64,000 nt of DNA from Phycicoccus jejuensis (GCF_000720925.1 NZ_JOEE01000002.1:186001-250000), one strand, 5' to 3'; positions 49,908 through 58,728 are shown, counted from the first letter of the stretch. Program-made: numbers and translations. The notes: generated from the sequence alone by a model not told the origin.

Positions 49908-50611
49908 GCGACCCGCGCGCACTCCCCTCCGTCGTCCTCGTCACCGGCACCGGCACCGACGTCGGCAAGACCGTCGCCACCGCCGCCCTCGCGGCCCTCG
50001 TCCGCGGGCGGGGCTCCGAGGTGCAGGTCGTCAAACCCACCCAGACCGGCGTCGGCCCGGGCGACCCCGGTGACGTCGACGCGGTGCGCCGGCTCGTCGG
50101 CACCGACCTCGTGACGCACGAGCTCCTCCGGCTGCGTGACCCGCTCTCCCCGGAGGCCGCGGCCCGCCGCGAGGGCGTGACGCTTCCGCCGGTCGCCCTG
50201 CACGCCAAGCAGATCGGCGAGCTCGCGGCGCAGGCCCACGTCACCATCGTCGAGGGCGCGGGCGGCCTGCTCGTGCGTCTCGACTCCCGCGGCGGCACGC
50301 TCGCCGACCTCGGCACCGCCCTGCGCTACAAGGGCGTCTCGTGCGGGGTGGTGCTCGTGGTGTCGCCGGGCCTGGGCGTGCTCAGCACCGCCCAGCTCAC
50401 CGCCGAGGCGCTCGCCACCCGCTCGCTGCCGCTCATCGGGGTCGTCGTCGGCTCGTGGCCGGCCGACCCCGGGCTCGCCGAGACCGAGAACCTCGTCGAC
50501 CTCCCGCGCGTCACCGGGGCGCCGCTCTGGGGACGCATCCCCGCGGGTGCGGGGTCGATGACCGCCGAGGACTTCACCGCCGCCGCACCGGGCTGGTTCG
50601 ACATCTCCTGA
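49904..50611 (+). CDS. bioD: Dethiobiotin synthetase
   Basis: A 235-residue P-loop enzyme that closes the ureido ring using ATP and CO2. The P-loop is VTGTGTDVGKTVATAAL, the substrate lysine lies in VVKPTQTG, and VEGAGGLLVRL is the conserved carbamate/Mg segment. GTG start coupled to bioF. No BioC/BioH-type or other pimeloyl-forming gene is in the window. Confidence 0.95.
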   Translation: MSDPRALPSVVLVTGTGTDVGKTVATAALAALVRGRGSEVQVVKPTQTGVGPGDPGDVDAVRRLVGTDLVTHELLRLRDPLSPEAAARREGVTLPPVALHAKQIGELAAQAHVTIVEGAGGLLVRLDSRGGTLADLGTALRYKGVSCGVVLVVSPGLGVLSTAQLTAEALATRSLPLIGVVVGSWPADPGLAETENLVDLPRVTGAPLWGRIPAGAGSMTAEDFTAAAPGWFDIS

Positions 50612-50664
50612 CGACCGGCCGGGGCGGGCGCCGCACCCGCACGGAGCCCGGCGATGATGGGGGC

Positions 50665-51180
50665 ATGAGCGCCAGCGACCACCCCTACCGCGTCACCGTC
50701 GTCTGCCACGGCAACATCTGCCGCTCGCCGATGGCCGAGATGCTCCTGCGCGAGGCGTTCGACGACGCCGGCCTCGGCGACCGCGTCGAGGTCGACTCGG
50801 CCGGCACCTCCGCCGAGGAGCTCGGCAACCCGGCGCACCCGCGGACCATCGCCACGCTGCGCCGGCACGGCCATCCCGACGTCGGCTGGTCGGCCCACCG
50901 CGCCCGGCAGTTCCGCGCCGACTGGTTCGACGACACCGACCTCGTCCTCGCCGCCGACCACCCGCACGCCGAGCGCCTCGGCCGCCTGGCCCGCCACGAG
51001 GACGACGCCGCGAAGGTCCGGCTGGTGCGCTCCTTCGACCCGGACGCCGTGGCCGTCGGCGAGCTCGGGATGGACGACCCCTGGTACGGCGGTGACGCCG
51101 AGTACGAGCAGACCTACGACGAGATCCGCGCCGCCGTGCCGGGCATCGTCGAGCACGTCCGCCGCGCCCTCGACGCCTGA
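50665..51180 (+). CDS. Low-molecular-weight protein tyrosine phosphatase
   Basis: A 171-residue phosphatase. The P-loop CX5R is Cys14-Arg20 in VVCHGNICRSP, and the general acid lies in DDPWYGG. Length fits bacterial LMW-PTPs such as mycobacterial PtpA. It may regulate polysaccharide export or kinase signalling; no tyrosine kinase gene is adjacent. ATG at 50665, 53 bp after bioD. Confidence 0.94.
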   Translation: MSASDHPYRVTVVCHGNICRSPMAEMLLREAFDDAGLGDRVEVDSAGTSAEELGNPAHPRTIATLRRHGHPDVGWSAHRARQFRADWFDDTDLVLAADHPHAERLGRLARHEDDAAKVRLVRSFDPDAVAVGELGMDDPWYGGDAEYEQTYDEIRAAVPGIVEHVRRALDA

Positions 51181-51253
51181 CCGCCGACCCGGCAGCGGGC
51201 GGCGCCCGGACGCCGGGGACGACGCCCGCGCGCACTCTGGGAGGATGGGGGCC

Positions 51254-52702
51254 ATGTCGAGCACGCCCCCGGTCGCGTCCGGGCTCCACGCCGCCCAGTC
51301 CCTCGTCGACGTCGCCCCGCCCATCGCGCTCGGGGCGCTCGACGGCCGGTACCGCGGCGTCGTGGCCGGGCTCGTCGACCACCTGTCGGAGCCGGCGCTC
51401 AACCGCGCCCGCGTGCACGTCGAGGTCGAGTGGCTGCTGCACCTGACCGACCGCGAGGTCGTGCCCGGCGTGCGCCGCCTCACCGACGACGAGAAGGCCC
51501 GGCTGCGGGCCGTCGTCACGACCTTCGGCGCCGACGAGATCGACGAGATGTCGGCCACCGAGCGGGTGACGCAGCACGACGTCAAGGCGGTCGAGTACTT
51601 CCTCAAGGCGCGGCTGCGCGACATCGCCCCCGCCCCGGAGGACGCCGGTCTCGCCGAGCTCATCCACTTCTGCTGCACGAGCGAGGACATCAACAACCTC
51701 TCGTACAGCGTCATGGTCCAGGGCGCGGTGCAGCAGGTCTGGCTGCCGCGGGCGACCGCCCTCGTCGAACAGCTGACGTCGATGGCCACCGAGCTCGCCG
51801 ACGTGCCGCTGCTCGCGCACACCCACGGCCAGCCGGCGACCCCGACGACGATGGGCAAGGAGCTCGCCGTCCTCGCGTGGCGCCTGCGCCGCCAGCTGCG
51901 CCGCATCGAGGACGCCGAGTACCTCGGCAAGCTGAACGGCGCCACCGGCACCTACGGCGCCCACCTCGCCGCGGTGCCCGAGGCCGACTGGGAGGACGTG
52001 AGCCGGACCTTCGTCGAGCACCTCGGCCTCACGTGGAACCCGCTGACGACCCAGATCGAGAGCCACGACTGGCAGGCCGAGCTCTACGCCGACATCGCGC
52101 GCTTCAACCGCGTCCTGCACAACATGTGCACGGACGTGTGGACGTACATCTCGATGGGCTACTTCGCCCAGGTGCGCGGTCAGGGCACCGTCGGGTCGAG
52201 CACGATGCCCCACAAGGTCAACCCGATCCGCTTCGAGAACGCCGAGGCCAACCTCGAGGTCTCGAACGCCCTGCTCGACGTGCTCGCCTCGACGCTCGTC
52301 CAGAGTCGCCTGCAGCGCGACCTCACGGACTCCTCGATGCAGCGCAACATCGGCACCGCGTTCGGGCACAGCCTCCTCGCCATCGACAACGCGCACCGGG
52401 GGCTCGACGGCCTCGACGCCGTGCCGGCCGCGATGGCCGCCGACCTCGACGCCAACTGGGAGGTCCTCGGAGAGCCGGTGCAGTCCGCGATGCGCGCGCT
52501 CGGCGCCCGCGGCGTGCCGGGGATGGAGGAGCCGTACGAGCGGCTCAAGGAGCTGACCCGCGGCCGCCGCATCGGCCAGGACGACCTCGTCGCGTTCGTC
52601 CGCGGCCTCGGGCTGCCCGCCGACGTCGAGGAGCGCCTCGCCGCGATGACGCCGGCGACCTACGTCGGCCTCGCCCCGACCCTGGTGCGGCACCTGCCGT
52701 GA
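51254..52702 (+). CDS. purB: Adenylosuccinate lyase
   Basis: A 482-residue fumarase/aspartase superfamily enzyme acting twice in purine synthesis. ALGALDGRYRGVV is the typical start, THGQPATPTTMGKELA holds the catalytic His, and the signature SSTMPHKVNPIRFENAE is present. It is of the E. coli (long) type. ATG at 51254 follows GGAGG; an ATG nine bases upstream is also possible. Its stop overlaps the acetyltransferase GTG. Confidence 0.96.
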   Translation: MSSTPPVASGLHAAQSLVDVAPPIALGALDGRYRGVVAGLVDHLSEPALNRARVHVEVEWLLHLTDREVVPGVRRLTDDEKARLRAVVTTFGADEIDEMSATERVTQHDVKAVEYFLKARLRDIAPAPEDAGLAELIHFCCTSEDINNLSYSVMVQGAVQQVWLPRATALVEQLTSMATELADVPLLAHTHGQPATPTTMGKELAVLAWRLRRQLRRIEDAEYLGKLNGATGTYGAHLAAVPEADWEDVSRTFVEHLGLTWNPLTTQIESHDWQAELYADIARFNRVLHNMCTDVWTYISMGYFAQVRGQGTVGSSTMPHKVNPIRFENAEANLEVSNALLDVLASTLVQSRLQRDLTDSSMQRNIGTAFGHSLLAIDNAHRGLDGLDAVPAAMAADLDANWEVLGEPVQSAMRALGARGVPGMEEPYERLKELTRGRRIGQDDLVAFVRGLGLPADVEERLAAMTPATYVGLAPTLVRHLP

Positions 52703-53169
52703 GCACGGCGGCGGTGGCCATCGTCCCGGCGCGGCTCGAGGACCCGCGGCTGGCCGTGCTGGTCGCCGAGCACCTCGCCGAGATGGAGCCCACCGCGCCG
52801 GCGTGCAGCCGCCACGCGCTCTCGCTGGAGCAGTTCCGCGACCCCGCCGTGCGGCTGTGGGTCGCGCAGGCGGCCGGCGCGCTCGTCGGGTCGGTGGCGC
52901 TCAAGGACCTCGGTGGCGGCCACCTCGAGCTGAAGACGATGCGGGTCGCGCCCTCGCTGCGCGGCTCCGGCCTCGGGCGGCGGCTGCTCGACCACGCCCT
53001 GGAGCAGGCGCGCGCGGCCGGTGCGACGCGGGTCAGCCTGGAGACCGGCTCCGGCGACGTCTTCGCGCCGGCGCGCGGCCTCTACCGCGCGCACGGGTTC
53101 GTCGACTGCGAGCCCTTCGGCGACTACCGCCCCGACCGCCACAGCACCTTCCTCACCCGCACCCTCTGA
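52699..53169 (+). CDS. GNAT family N-acetyltransferase
   Basis: A 156-residue acetyl-CoA-dependent transferase. Motif A is MRVAPSLRGSGLGRRLLDHAL, followed by LYRAHGFVDCEPFGDY. It resembles the PaiA/YitI-type small-molecule acetyltransferases (PDRHSTFLTR end). The GTG overlaps the purB stop, so it is co-translated with it. The substrate is unknown. Confidence 0.9.
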   Translation: MSTAAVAIVPARLEDPRLAVLVAEHLAEMEPTAPACSRHALSLEQFRDPAVRLWVAQAAGALVGSVALKDLGGGHLELKTMRVAPSLRGSGLGRRLLDHALEQARAAGATRVSLETGSGDVFAPARGLYRAHGFVDCEPFGDYRPDRHSTFLTRTL

Positions 53170-53215
53170 CGCTGCCCGCCCCCTCCTTCCGCCCCTCCTT
53201 CCGCCCCTTCCTCCC

Positions 53216-53267
53216 GCGAACGCGTGTGAACACGCCGGCGCCGACCGGCGGGTTCACACGCGTTCGC
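53216..53267. repeat. Palindromic repeat family A, copy 5
   Basis: 52 bp, GCGAACGCGTGTGAAC ... TTCACACGCGTTCGC with CGCCGG and CCGGCGG inner arms. It lies 46 bp after the acetyltransferase stop, before the lipoprotein gene. Confidence 0.92.
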
Positions 53268-53305
53268 GGTGGGAGACTGCGCCCAGTCGTTCAGGGGGTT
53301 GCATC

Positions 53306-54055
53306 GTGGGTGGGTCCACCGCTGAGCTCCGTCGCGCCCCGTGGCGCGGTCGGACCGTTCTCGTCCTCGTGGCGGTCGCCGGCGCGATGACGGTGGCTGC
53401 GTGCACCGGCACCCCGGCCGGAGGCGCGACCGCCGCGCCGGCAGCGTCGCGTACCGCCGCGTCCACGTCGGCCGCCCCCGCGCCGGGGCCGGTCGACGCC
53501 GAGGCGTTCCTCGGTGGACTCCTCGAGAAGGTCGAGGGGCAGGACTCGGTCAACGTCGTCGTCGACTCGGACTACGAGTTCCTCAACGCCGACCTCCTGC
53601 TCTCGACCGGTGCACAGCGGGTCCTCCTGCGGGACGCGGAGCAGTCGCTCAACGTCGTCGTCATCGACGACGTCGTGTGGACCCAGGACGAGGAGCCGCT
53701 CGGGTCGCCGTGGACGGAGGTCGACGAGCGCCCGGAGGGACTCGAGGCCGCCGGCCCGTCGCACCACGTCCGGGCATGGCAGGACGGCGTCCGGTCGGTG
53801 ACGCGGGGCAGGACGGAGGTGGTCGAGGGCCACACCCTGACCACCTACGCCGTCGCCGTGCGGGCGGACGCCGCCTGGGCGGCGCTCGGGATGGTGACGC
53901 AGCCCGGGTCGCCCGACACGGTCACCTACATCGTCCGGGTCGACGAGGACGGCCTGCTGCGCGACGCGAACGCGACGATGGGGGACTCGCGGGTCACCAT
54001 CACCTACGACGGCTGGGGCGCCGCGCTCGAGATCGTCGCCCCGCCGCGCGACTGA
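53306..54055 (+). CDS. Lipoprotein (LppX/LprG-like fold likely)
   Basis: A 249-residue lipoprotein. A basic N-terminus and a hydrophobic stretch end in the lipobox TVAAC with Cys33. A Thr/Ala/Pro linker (35-60) precedes a beta-rich domain with VNVVVDSDYEFLNADLLL and DTVTYIVRVDEDGLLRDANATM. The arrangement resembles LppX/LprAFG-type actinobacterial lipoproteins that carry lipids, but similarity is weak, so this is a suggestion. GTG at 53306. Repeats A flank the gene on both sides. Confidence 0.82.
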   Translation: MGGSTAELRRAPWRGRTVLVLVAVAGAMTVAACTGTPAGGATAAPAASRTAASTSAAPAPGPVDAEAFLGGLLEKVEGQDSVNVVVDSDYEFLNADLLLSTGAQRVLLRDAEQSLNVVVIDDVVWTQDEEPLGSPWTEVDERPEGLEAAGPSHHVRAWQDGVRSVTRGRTEVVEGHTLTTYAVAVRADAAWAALGMVTQPGSPDTVTYIVRVDEDGLLRDANATMGDSRVTITYDGWGAALEIVAPPRD

Positions 54056-54080
54056 CCGCGCCCTCCGCCTCCCCCTCTCT

Positions 54081-54132
54081 GCGAACGCGTGTGAACCCGC
54101 CGGTGCCGCCCGGCGGTTTCACACACTTTCGC
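54081..54132. repeat. Palindromic repeat family A, copy 6
   Basis: 52 bp, GCGAACGCGTGTGAACCCGC facing GGTTTCACACACTTTCGC. It lies 25 bp after the lipoprotein stop. Two changes in the right arm mirror those of copy 1 (CACACAC). Confidence 0.9.
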
Positions 54133-54169
54133 GTGGGACGCGGGACGCCCGGCGTGGGAGGGTGGGGCC

Positions 54170-54574
54170 GTGTCCAGCACCGACCCGCGTCCCGTCGACC
54201 GTGACGACGTCGACGGCATCGCGATGGCCCTGCCCGACGTCACGCGCGAGGGCACCGACACCCACCCGTCCTACGCGGTGCGCGGCAAGGGCTTCGTCAC
54301 CTGGCGGGGGCCGCGCAAGGACGCGGTCGACCCCGACACCGGCGAGCGGATGGACGACGTCATCTGCATCGTCGTGCCCGGCCCGGACGACAAGGAGTCG
54401 ATCCTCCAGCTCGGCGAGCCCTGGTTCACGACACCACACTTCGACGGCTACGACGCCGTCCTCGTCCGCGAGCGCGACCTCGGGCGGCTGGACTACCTCG
54501 AGCTCGCCGAGATCATCACCGACGCGTGGGCGACCAGGGCGCCGAAGAAGCTCGTCAAGGAGCACCTCGGCTGA
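54170..54574 (+). CDS. MmcQ/YjbR family protein
   Basis: A 134-residue protein of the MmcQ/YjbR (CyaY-like fold) family. ALPDVTREGTDTHPSYAVRGKGFVTW and the C-terminal LAEIITDAWATRAPKKLVKEH are typical. Many members are annotated as DNA-binding, but the function is uncertain. GTG start at 54170. It lies 56 bp before csoR and is probably independent of it because the CsoR box intervenes. Confidence 0.88.
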   Translation: MSSTDPRPVDRDDVDGIAMALPDVTREGTDTHPSYAVRGKGFVTWRGPRKDAVDPDTGERMDDVICIVVPGPDDKESILQLGEPWFTTPHFDGYDAVLVRERDLGRLDYLELAEIITDAWATRAPKKLVKEHLG

Positions 54575-54604
54575 CGCGGACGGCGGCCCCCGGATGGTCG
54601 CCTA

Positions 54605-54621
54605 ATACCCCATGGGGGTAT
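54605..54621. promoter_or_regulatory. CsoR operator (copper box)
   Basis: ATACCCCATGGGGGTAT is a near-perfect G/C-tract palindrome of the CsoR type (ACCCC...GGGGT). It overlaps a -10-like TAATAC (54603-54608) and ends 9 bp before the csoR ATG, so bound CsoR would block the promoter of csoR-copA. Confidence 0.88.
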
Positions 54622-54630
54622 CATCGACGC

Positions 54631-54942
54631 ATGACCACCTCCCCCGCGGCCGAGCCGGTCGTCCCCGGCTACTCCGAGACCAAGGACGCCCACCTGCGCC
54701 GCCTCAAGCGCATCGAGGGCCAGGTGCGGGGCATCGCCCGGATGGTCGAGAACGACACCTACTGCATCGACGTCCTCACCCAGGTGAGCGCCGTGACCCG
54801 CGCGCTGCAGGCCGTGAGCCTCGGCCTGCTCGAGGAGCACGTCGCCCACTGCGTCGTCGACGCCGCACGCGAGTCCGACGAGGCCGCGGCCGAGAAGGTC
54901 GACGAGGTCATCGCCGCCGTCACGCGCCTCGTGAGGAGCTGA
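54631..54942 (+). CDS. csoR: Copper-sensing transcriptional repressor CsoR
   Basis: A 103-residue all-helical repressor. The Cu(I) ligands are visible with the family spacing: Cys45 (TYCIDVL), His70 and Cys74 (EEHVAHCV). LRRLKRIEGQVRGIARMV is the DNA-binding helix. Copper binding releases the operator at 54605-54621, inducing csoR and copA together. The stop is separated from the copA ATG by one base. Confidence 0.95.
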   Translation: MTTSPAAEPVVPGYSETKDAHLRRLKRIEGQVRGIARMVENDTYCIDVLTQVSAVTRALQAVSLGLLEEHVAHCVVDAARESDEAAAEKVDEVIAAVTRLVRS

Positions 54943-54943
54943 G

Positions 54944-57250
54944 ATGACCCAGACCACCGACCGTCCCGCCGACGAGGTCCACGAGGTCGACCTCGCGATC
55001 TCCGGGATGACCTGCGCCTCGTGCTCGGCGCGCATCGAGAAGAAGCTCGGCCGCCTCGACGGGGTCGACGCCGTCGTCAACCTCGCGACCGAGAAGGCCA
55101 CCGTCCGCTGGACCGGGCCGCTGACCGTCGCCGACATCGTCGCGACCGTGCAGCGCACCGGGTACGGCGCCGAGGTGCTCGGCGACGCCCCGGCCGCCGA
55201 TGCCGACGCCACCACCGCCGACGACGCGTCCACCGACGCCCCTGCGTCACCCACCGTCGACGCGGGCGCCGCGGTCGAGCGCGCCGTCGCGCCGACGGCC
55301 CACCACCAGGTCTCCCGCCAGGACGACCTGCGCCGACGCGCCGAGGTCGCCGCCCTCCTCACCGTCCCCGTCGTCGTCCTCGCGATGGTCCCCGGCCTGC
55401 ACTTCACGGCCTCGCCCTGGGTGCAGCTCGTCCTCGCGACCCCCGTCGTCGCCTGGGCCGGCTGGCCGTTCCACCGGGCCGCCGCGCTCAACGCCCGGCA
55501 CGGCGCCTCGACGATGGACACCCTCGTCTCGCTCGGCGTCCTCGCGGCCTACCTCTCGTCCCTCGTCGTCGTGGTGACCGGCCGCGCCGGCGGGATGGAC
55601 GGCGACGGCGCGCACGTCTGGTTCGAGACCGCGACCGTCGTCACGACCTTCCTCCTCGTCGGACGCTGGATGGAGGCGCGCGCGACCGACCGCACCCGCG
55701 ACGCGCTGCGCGGCCTGCTCGACCTCGGCGCCAAGGACGTCGCGGTGCTGCGCACCGACACCGCCTCCGGGGCCACCGTCGAGGAGCGCATCCCCGTCGA
55801 CCGGCTCGGCGTCGGCGACCGCTTCGTCGTCCGCCCCGGCGAGAAGGTCGCCACCGACGGCGTCGTCCGCGACGGGCGCAGCGCCGTCGACGCCTCGCTC
55901 GTCACCGGCGAGTCGGTGCCGGTCGACGTCGCGCCGGGCGCCGAGGTCACCGGCGGCACCGTCAACACCACCGGCCGCCTCGTCGTCGAGGCCACGCGCG
56001 TCGGCGCCGAGACGACGCTGGCGGGCATCACGCGGATGGTCGAGCGCGCGCAGACGAGCAAGGCGCCGGTGCAGCGCCTGGCCGACCGCGTGTCGGCCGT
56101 CTTCGTGCCGGTCGTGCTCGCCGTCGCGGCGCTCACCTTCGTCGGCTGGTGGCTGGGGTCCGGCGACCCCGCCCGCGCGCTCGAGGTCGCCATCTCGGTG
56201 CTCGTCATCGCCTGCCCCTGCGCACTCGGCCTCGCGACGCCGACGGCCCTGCTCGTCGGCACCGGCCGCGGCGCGCGGATGGGCATCCTCATCAAGGGTG
56301 CCGAGGTGCTCGAGGACACCCGGCGCATCGACACCGTCGTCCTCGACAAGACCGGTACCGTCACCTCGGGCGAGATGACGCTCGTCGACGTCGCGACCGC
56401 CGGCCGGCTGCCGAAGGACCAGGCGCTGCGGGCCGCCGCGGCGGTCGAGCAGGGCAGCGAGCACCCGGTGGCGCGGGCCGTCGTGGCGGCCGCCCGCTCC
56501 CGCGCACTCGGCGTCCCGGAGGCCTCCGACTTCGAGGCGCTCCCCGGCGCGGGCGCGCGGGCTCGCATCAAGGGCACCGAGGTCGTCGTCGGCCGGGCCG
56601 ACCTCTTCGACGAGGTACCGCGCGAGATCGCGACCCCCGCCGCCGAGGGCACCTGCGTCTGGGTCGGGTGGGACGGCCGGGCCCGGGCCTCGTTGACCGT
56701 CGCCGACACCGTGCGGCGCAGCTCCGGGCGGGCCGTGCGCGCCCTCGACGAGTCCGGGCTGGTCTGCTACCTCCTGACCGGCGACCACGACCGGGCCGCG
56801 CTCACCGTGGCCCGCGACGTGGGCATCCCCGTCGGACGCGTCGTCGCCGACGTCCGGCCCGAGGACAAGCACGCGATGGTCGCCGACCTCCAGCGCCGTG
56901 GGCGGGTCGTCGCGATGGTCGGCGACGGCGTCAACGACGCGGCGGCGCTCGCGCAGGCCGACCTCGGCATCGCGATGGGCAGCGGCACCGACGTCGCGGC
57001 CGACGCCGCCGACATCGTCCTCCTGCGCTCGGAGCTGCCGGCCGTCGTCGACGCGATGGACCTCTCCCGGGCGACCCTGCGGACCATCCGCCAGAACCTC
57101 GGGTGGGCGTTCGGCTACAACGTCGCGGCGATCCCGCTCGCCGTCGCCGGGGTGCTCAGCCCGATGGTCGCCGGCGCCGCGATGGCCGCCTCGAGCGTCC
57201 TCGTCGTGACCAACAGCCTGCGCCTGCGCCGCTGGACCCCCCGCGGCTGA
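54944..57250 (+). CDS. copA: Copper-exporting P1B-type ATPase
   Basis: A 768-residue Cu(I) pump. One N-terminal HMA domain (14-80) has GMTCASC. An acidic Thr/Ala linker follows. The transmembrane CPC is in IACPCALGLATPT (about 423). The phosphorylated Asp (about 468) is in DKTGT. SEHPVARAVV and GDGVNDAAAL complete the ATPase, and NLGWAFGYNVAAIPLA plus MAASS are the CopA-type last helices. It exports cytosolic copper, also relevant for the CopD-CtaG and oxidase copper budget. Co-transcribed with csoR. Confidence 0.96.
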   Translation: MTQTTDRPADEVHEVDLAISGMTCASCSARIEKKLGRLDGVDAVVNLATEKATVRWTGPLTVADIVATVQRTGYGAEVLGDAPAADADATTADDASTDAPASPTVDAGAAVERAVAPTAHHQVSRQDDLRRRAEVAALLTVPVVVLAMVPGLHFTASPWVQLVLATPVVAWAGWPFHRAAALNARHGASTMDTLVSLGVLAAYLSSLVVVVTGRAGGMDGDGAHVWFETATVVTTFLLVGRWMEARATDRTRDALRGLLDLGAKDVAVLRTDTASGATVEERIPVDRLGVGDRFVVRPGEKVATDGVVRDGRSAVDASLVTGESVPVDVAPGAEVTGGTVNTTGRLVVEATRVGAETTLAGITRMVERAQTSKAPVQRLADRVSAVFVPVVLAVAALTFVGWWLGSGDPARALEVAISVLVIACPCALGLATPTALLVGTGRGARMGILIKGAEVLEDTRRIDTVVLDKTGTVTSGEMTLVDVATAGRLPKDQALRAAAAVEQGSEHPVARAVVAAARSRALGVPEASDFEALPGAGARARIKGTEVVVGRADLFDEVPREIATPAAEGTCVWVGWDGRARASLTVADTVRRSSGRAVRALDESGLVCYLLTGDHDRAALTVARDVGIPVGRVVADVRPEDKHAMVADLQRRGRVVAMVGDGVNDAAALAQADLGIAMGSGTDVAADAADIVLLRSELPAVVDAMDLSRATLRTIRQNLGWAFGYNVAAIPLAVAGVLSPMVAGAAMAASSVLVVTNSLRLRRWTPRG

Positions 57251-57269
57251 CCCGTCCTTCCCCACCGAC

Positions 57270-57326
57270 TGCGAGTTCCGCCGCTCGACGCGCCGCCCCG
57301 CGGTGTGTCGAGCGGCGGAACTCGCA
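57270..57326. repeat. Long perfect palindrome after copA
   Basis: Arms 57270-57289 (TGCGAGTTCCGCCGCTCGAC) and 57307-57326 are exact complements, with a 17-nt loop. It lies 20 bp after the copA stop, followed by AAGAAG, and is a likely hairpin for the copA mRNA end. Confidence 0.88.
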
Positions 57327-57346
57327 AGAAGTCGGCCCGAGGACGT

Positions 57347-57385
57347 GACGAGGCCCCCGCCGGATGGTCCGGCGGGGGCCTCGTC
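57347..57385. terminator. Hairpin terminator, probably for the VOC gene (minus strand)
   Basis: Perfect 17-bp stem (GACGAGGCCCCCGCCGG and complement) with a 5-nt loop, 18 bp beyond the VOC gene stop. This compact, stable hairpin looks like a true terminator and is distinct from the longer-loop repeats. Confidence 0.8.
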
Positions 57386-57402
57386 GTCGCGGGGGCGGGG
57401 CG

Positions 57403-58047
57403 TCAGACGACGACCTCGCCCTGCGGGGTGTCGAACGTGACGGCCATGAGCCCGGGGGTGCCGTGCGGCGCCACGAACGAGAACTCGATGACCGACGAGG
57501 TGTAGTCGGCGGGCAGGCCGAGCCAGTCGCGCACGCGGTCGGGGTCACCGGCGATCGTCAGCGACTCGATGGTCACCTCGGTGTCGGCGTCCTCGGAGGG
57601 GTGCGGCGTGCCCTCCTCCCACGTGATGAAGAAGGGGAGCTGGGGGTCGGCCTGCAGGCCCTTGACCCCGAGCTGGCGCCAGCGCAGCTCGACCCCGTCG
57701 GGGCGGTGCCGGTTGCCGTTGACGGCCTCGCGGCCGAGGCGCTGCTCCTGCTCGGCGATGTCGTCGACGCGGACGACCCAGCCGAGCCAGCCACCGCCGG
57801 CCTGGGAGCGCGCCCGGACGACCTGCCCGAAGGGCGCCTTGTCGCTGGCGGGGTGGTCGAGGACCTCGACGACCTCGACGTACCGCTCGTGGGCGAGCGG
57901 CAGGATGACGTTGCGCGTCCCGAAGCGCGGGTGGACTCCCCCGTCGACCGGCTCGACGCCGATCAGCTTCGCGAGACGCTCGGCCGTCGCGTGCACGCCA
58001 TCGTGCTCGGCCGCGTAGACGACGTGGTCAACTCGCATGCCGTTCAT
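57403..58047 (-). CDS. VOC family protein (Glyoxalase_3-like)
   Basis: A 214-residue vicinal-oxygen-chelate fold protein. MRVDHVVYAAEHDGVHATAERL starts the fold, GTRNVILPLAHERYVEVVEV is typical of PF13468, and a second half follows (PQLPFFITWEEGTPHP). Metal-ligand assignment is uncertain. The substrate is unknown. The ATG at 58047 is chosen; the ATG nine bases downstream (58038) is equally possible, since neither has a clear ribosome site. Confidence 0.85.
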   Translation of the reverse strand: MNGMRVDHVVYAAEHDGVHATAERLAKLIGVEPVDGGVHPRFGTRNVILPLAHERYVEVVEVLDHPASDKAPFGQVVRARSQAGGGWLGWVVRVDDIAEQEQRLGREAVNGNRHRPDGVELRWRQLGVKGLQADPQLPFFITWEEGTPHPSEDADTEVTIESLTIAGDPDRVRDWLGLPADYTSSVIEFSFVAPHGTPGLMAVTFDTPQGEVVV

Positions 58048-58139
58048 GGTCGCACACGCGCGAGGGTGCTCTTGACCGGGGTCGGAGGGTACCGGCTCGG
58101 ACGTCCCACCGGCCACAGCAGCCCCATCCCGTCGTGGGA

Positions 58140-58169
58140 CCACCGCGGGCGACGCCGCGGCCGCGGTGG
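58140..58169. terminator. Hairpin after the DUF4240 gene (minus strand)
   Basis: CCACCGCGG (58140-58148) pairs with CCGCGGTGG (58161-58169), two bases beyond the stop. Probable terminator without T-run. Confidence 0.5.
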
Positions 58170-58170
58170 C

Positions 58171-58728
58171 TCAGAAGCCACCGTGCCGCCGGGAGCCCGA
58201 CGGTGTCCGCCGACGCCGCCAGCGGGCCAGCCGGGGCAGCACCTCCGCGTACCGCACCGGGTCGAGGACGGCGCCGAGGGGGTGCCCGTCGGGCAGGTCG
58301 GACGCGGCGAGCCGGGGGTACGCCTCGTAGAGGTCGACCCCGGTGAGGTACTGGTACGCGTCGGGCGCCGCGGCCGCGAGCTCGTGCGCGAGGCAGACCT
58401 CGTCGAGGTCGGCCGGCAGGTACCCGGCGAGGGCGTCAAGGTCCGCGAGCACCTCGTCGACGACCTCGAGACCGCGGAAGAGCAGGTGCGTGCGCAGGTC
58501 CGCGAAGAGGTCGTCGCCCAGCGGGCCGATGGCGAAGTCGCCCGCGCACCAGAGCGGGTGGACGAACATCCGCCGGTGCTGGCGCCCGCACTCGCGATGG
58601 AAGGCGACGACCTCGTCGGCGCCCAGCCCACAGAGGGTGTCGAACAGCTCGACCGCCATCCGGTCGACGTCACCGCCACCTCGCGCGCGCACGCCGTCGA
58701 CGATCTCGCACATCCGGTCCCGGTCCAT
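58171..58728 (-). CDS. DUF4240 domain-containing protein
   Basis: A 185-residue soluble, acidic, helical protein. VELFDTLCGLGADEVVAFHREC and DLDEVCLAHELAAAAPDAYQYL match the DUF4240 pattern, which occurs in many actinobacteria with unknown function. The C-terminus is short and basic (RRRRTPSGSRRHGGF). The ATG at 58728 gives the conserved beginning. No operon partner is evident. Confidence 0.75.
   Translation of the reverse strand: MDRDRMCEIVDGVRARGGGDVDRMAVELFDTLCGLGADEVVAFHRECGRQHRRMFVHPLWCAGDFAIGPLGDDLFADLRTHLLFRGLEVVDEVLADLDALAGYLPADLDEVCLAHELAAAAPDAYQYLTGVDLYEAYPRLAASDLPDGHPLGAVLDPVRYAEVLPRLARWRRRRTPSGSRRHGGF

Noticed and set aside
54631..57250. Acquired metal-resistance island at csoR-copA
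   Set aside because: A single csoR-copA pair with matching composition and no mobile genes is standard core copper homeostasis in actinobacteria.
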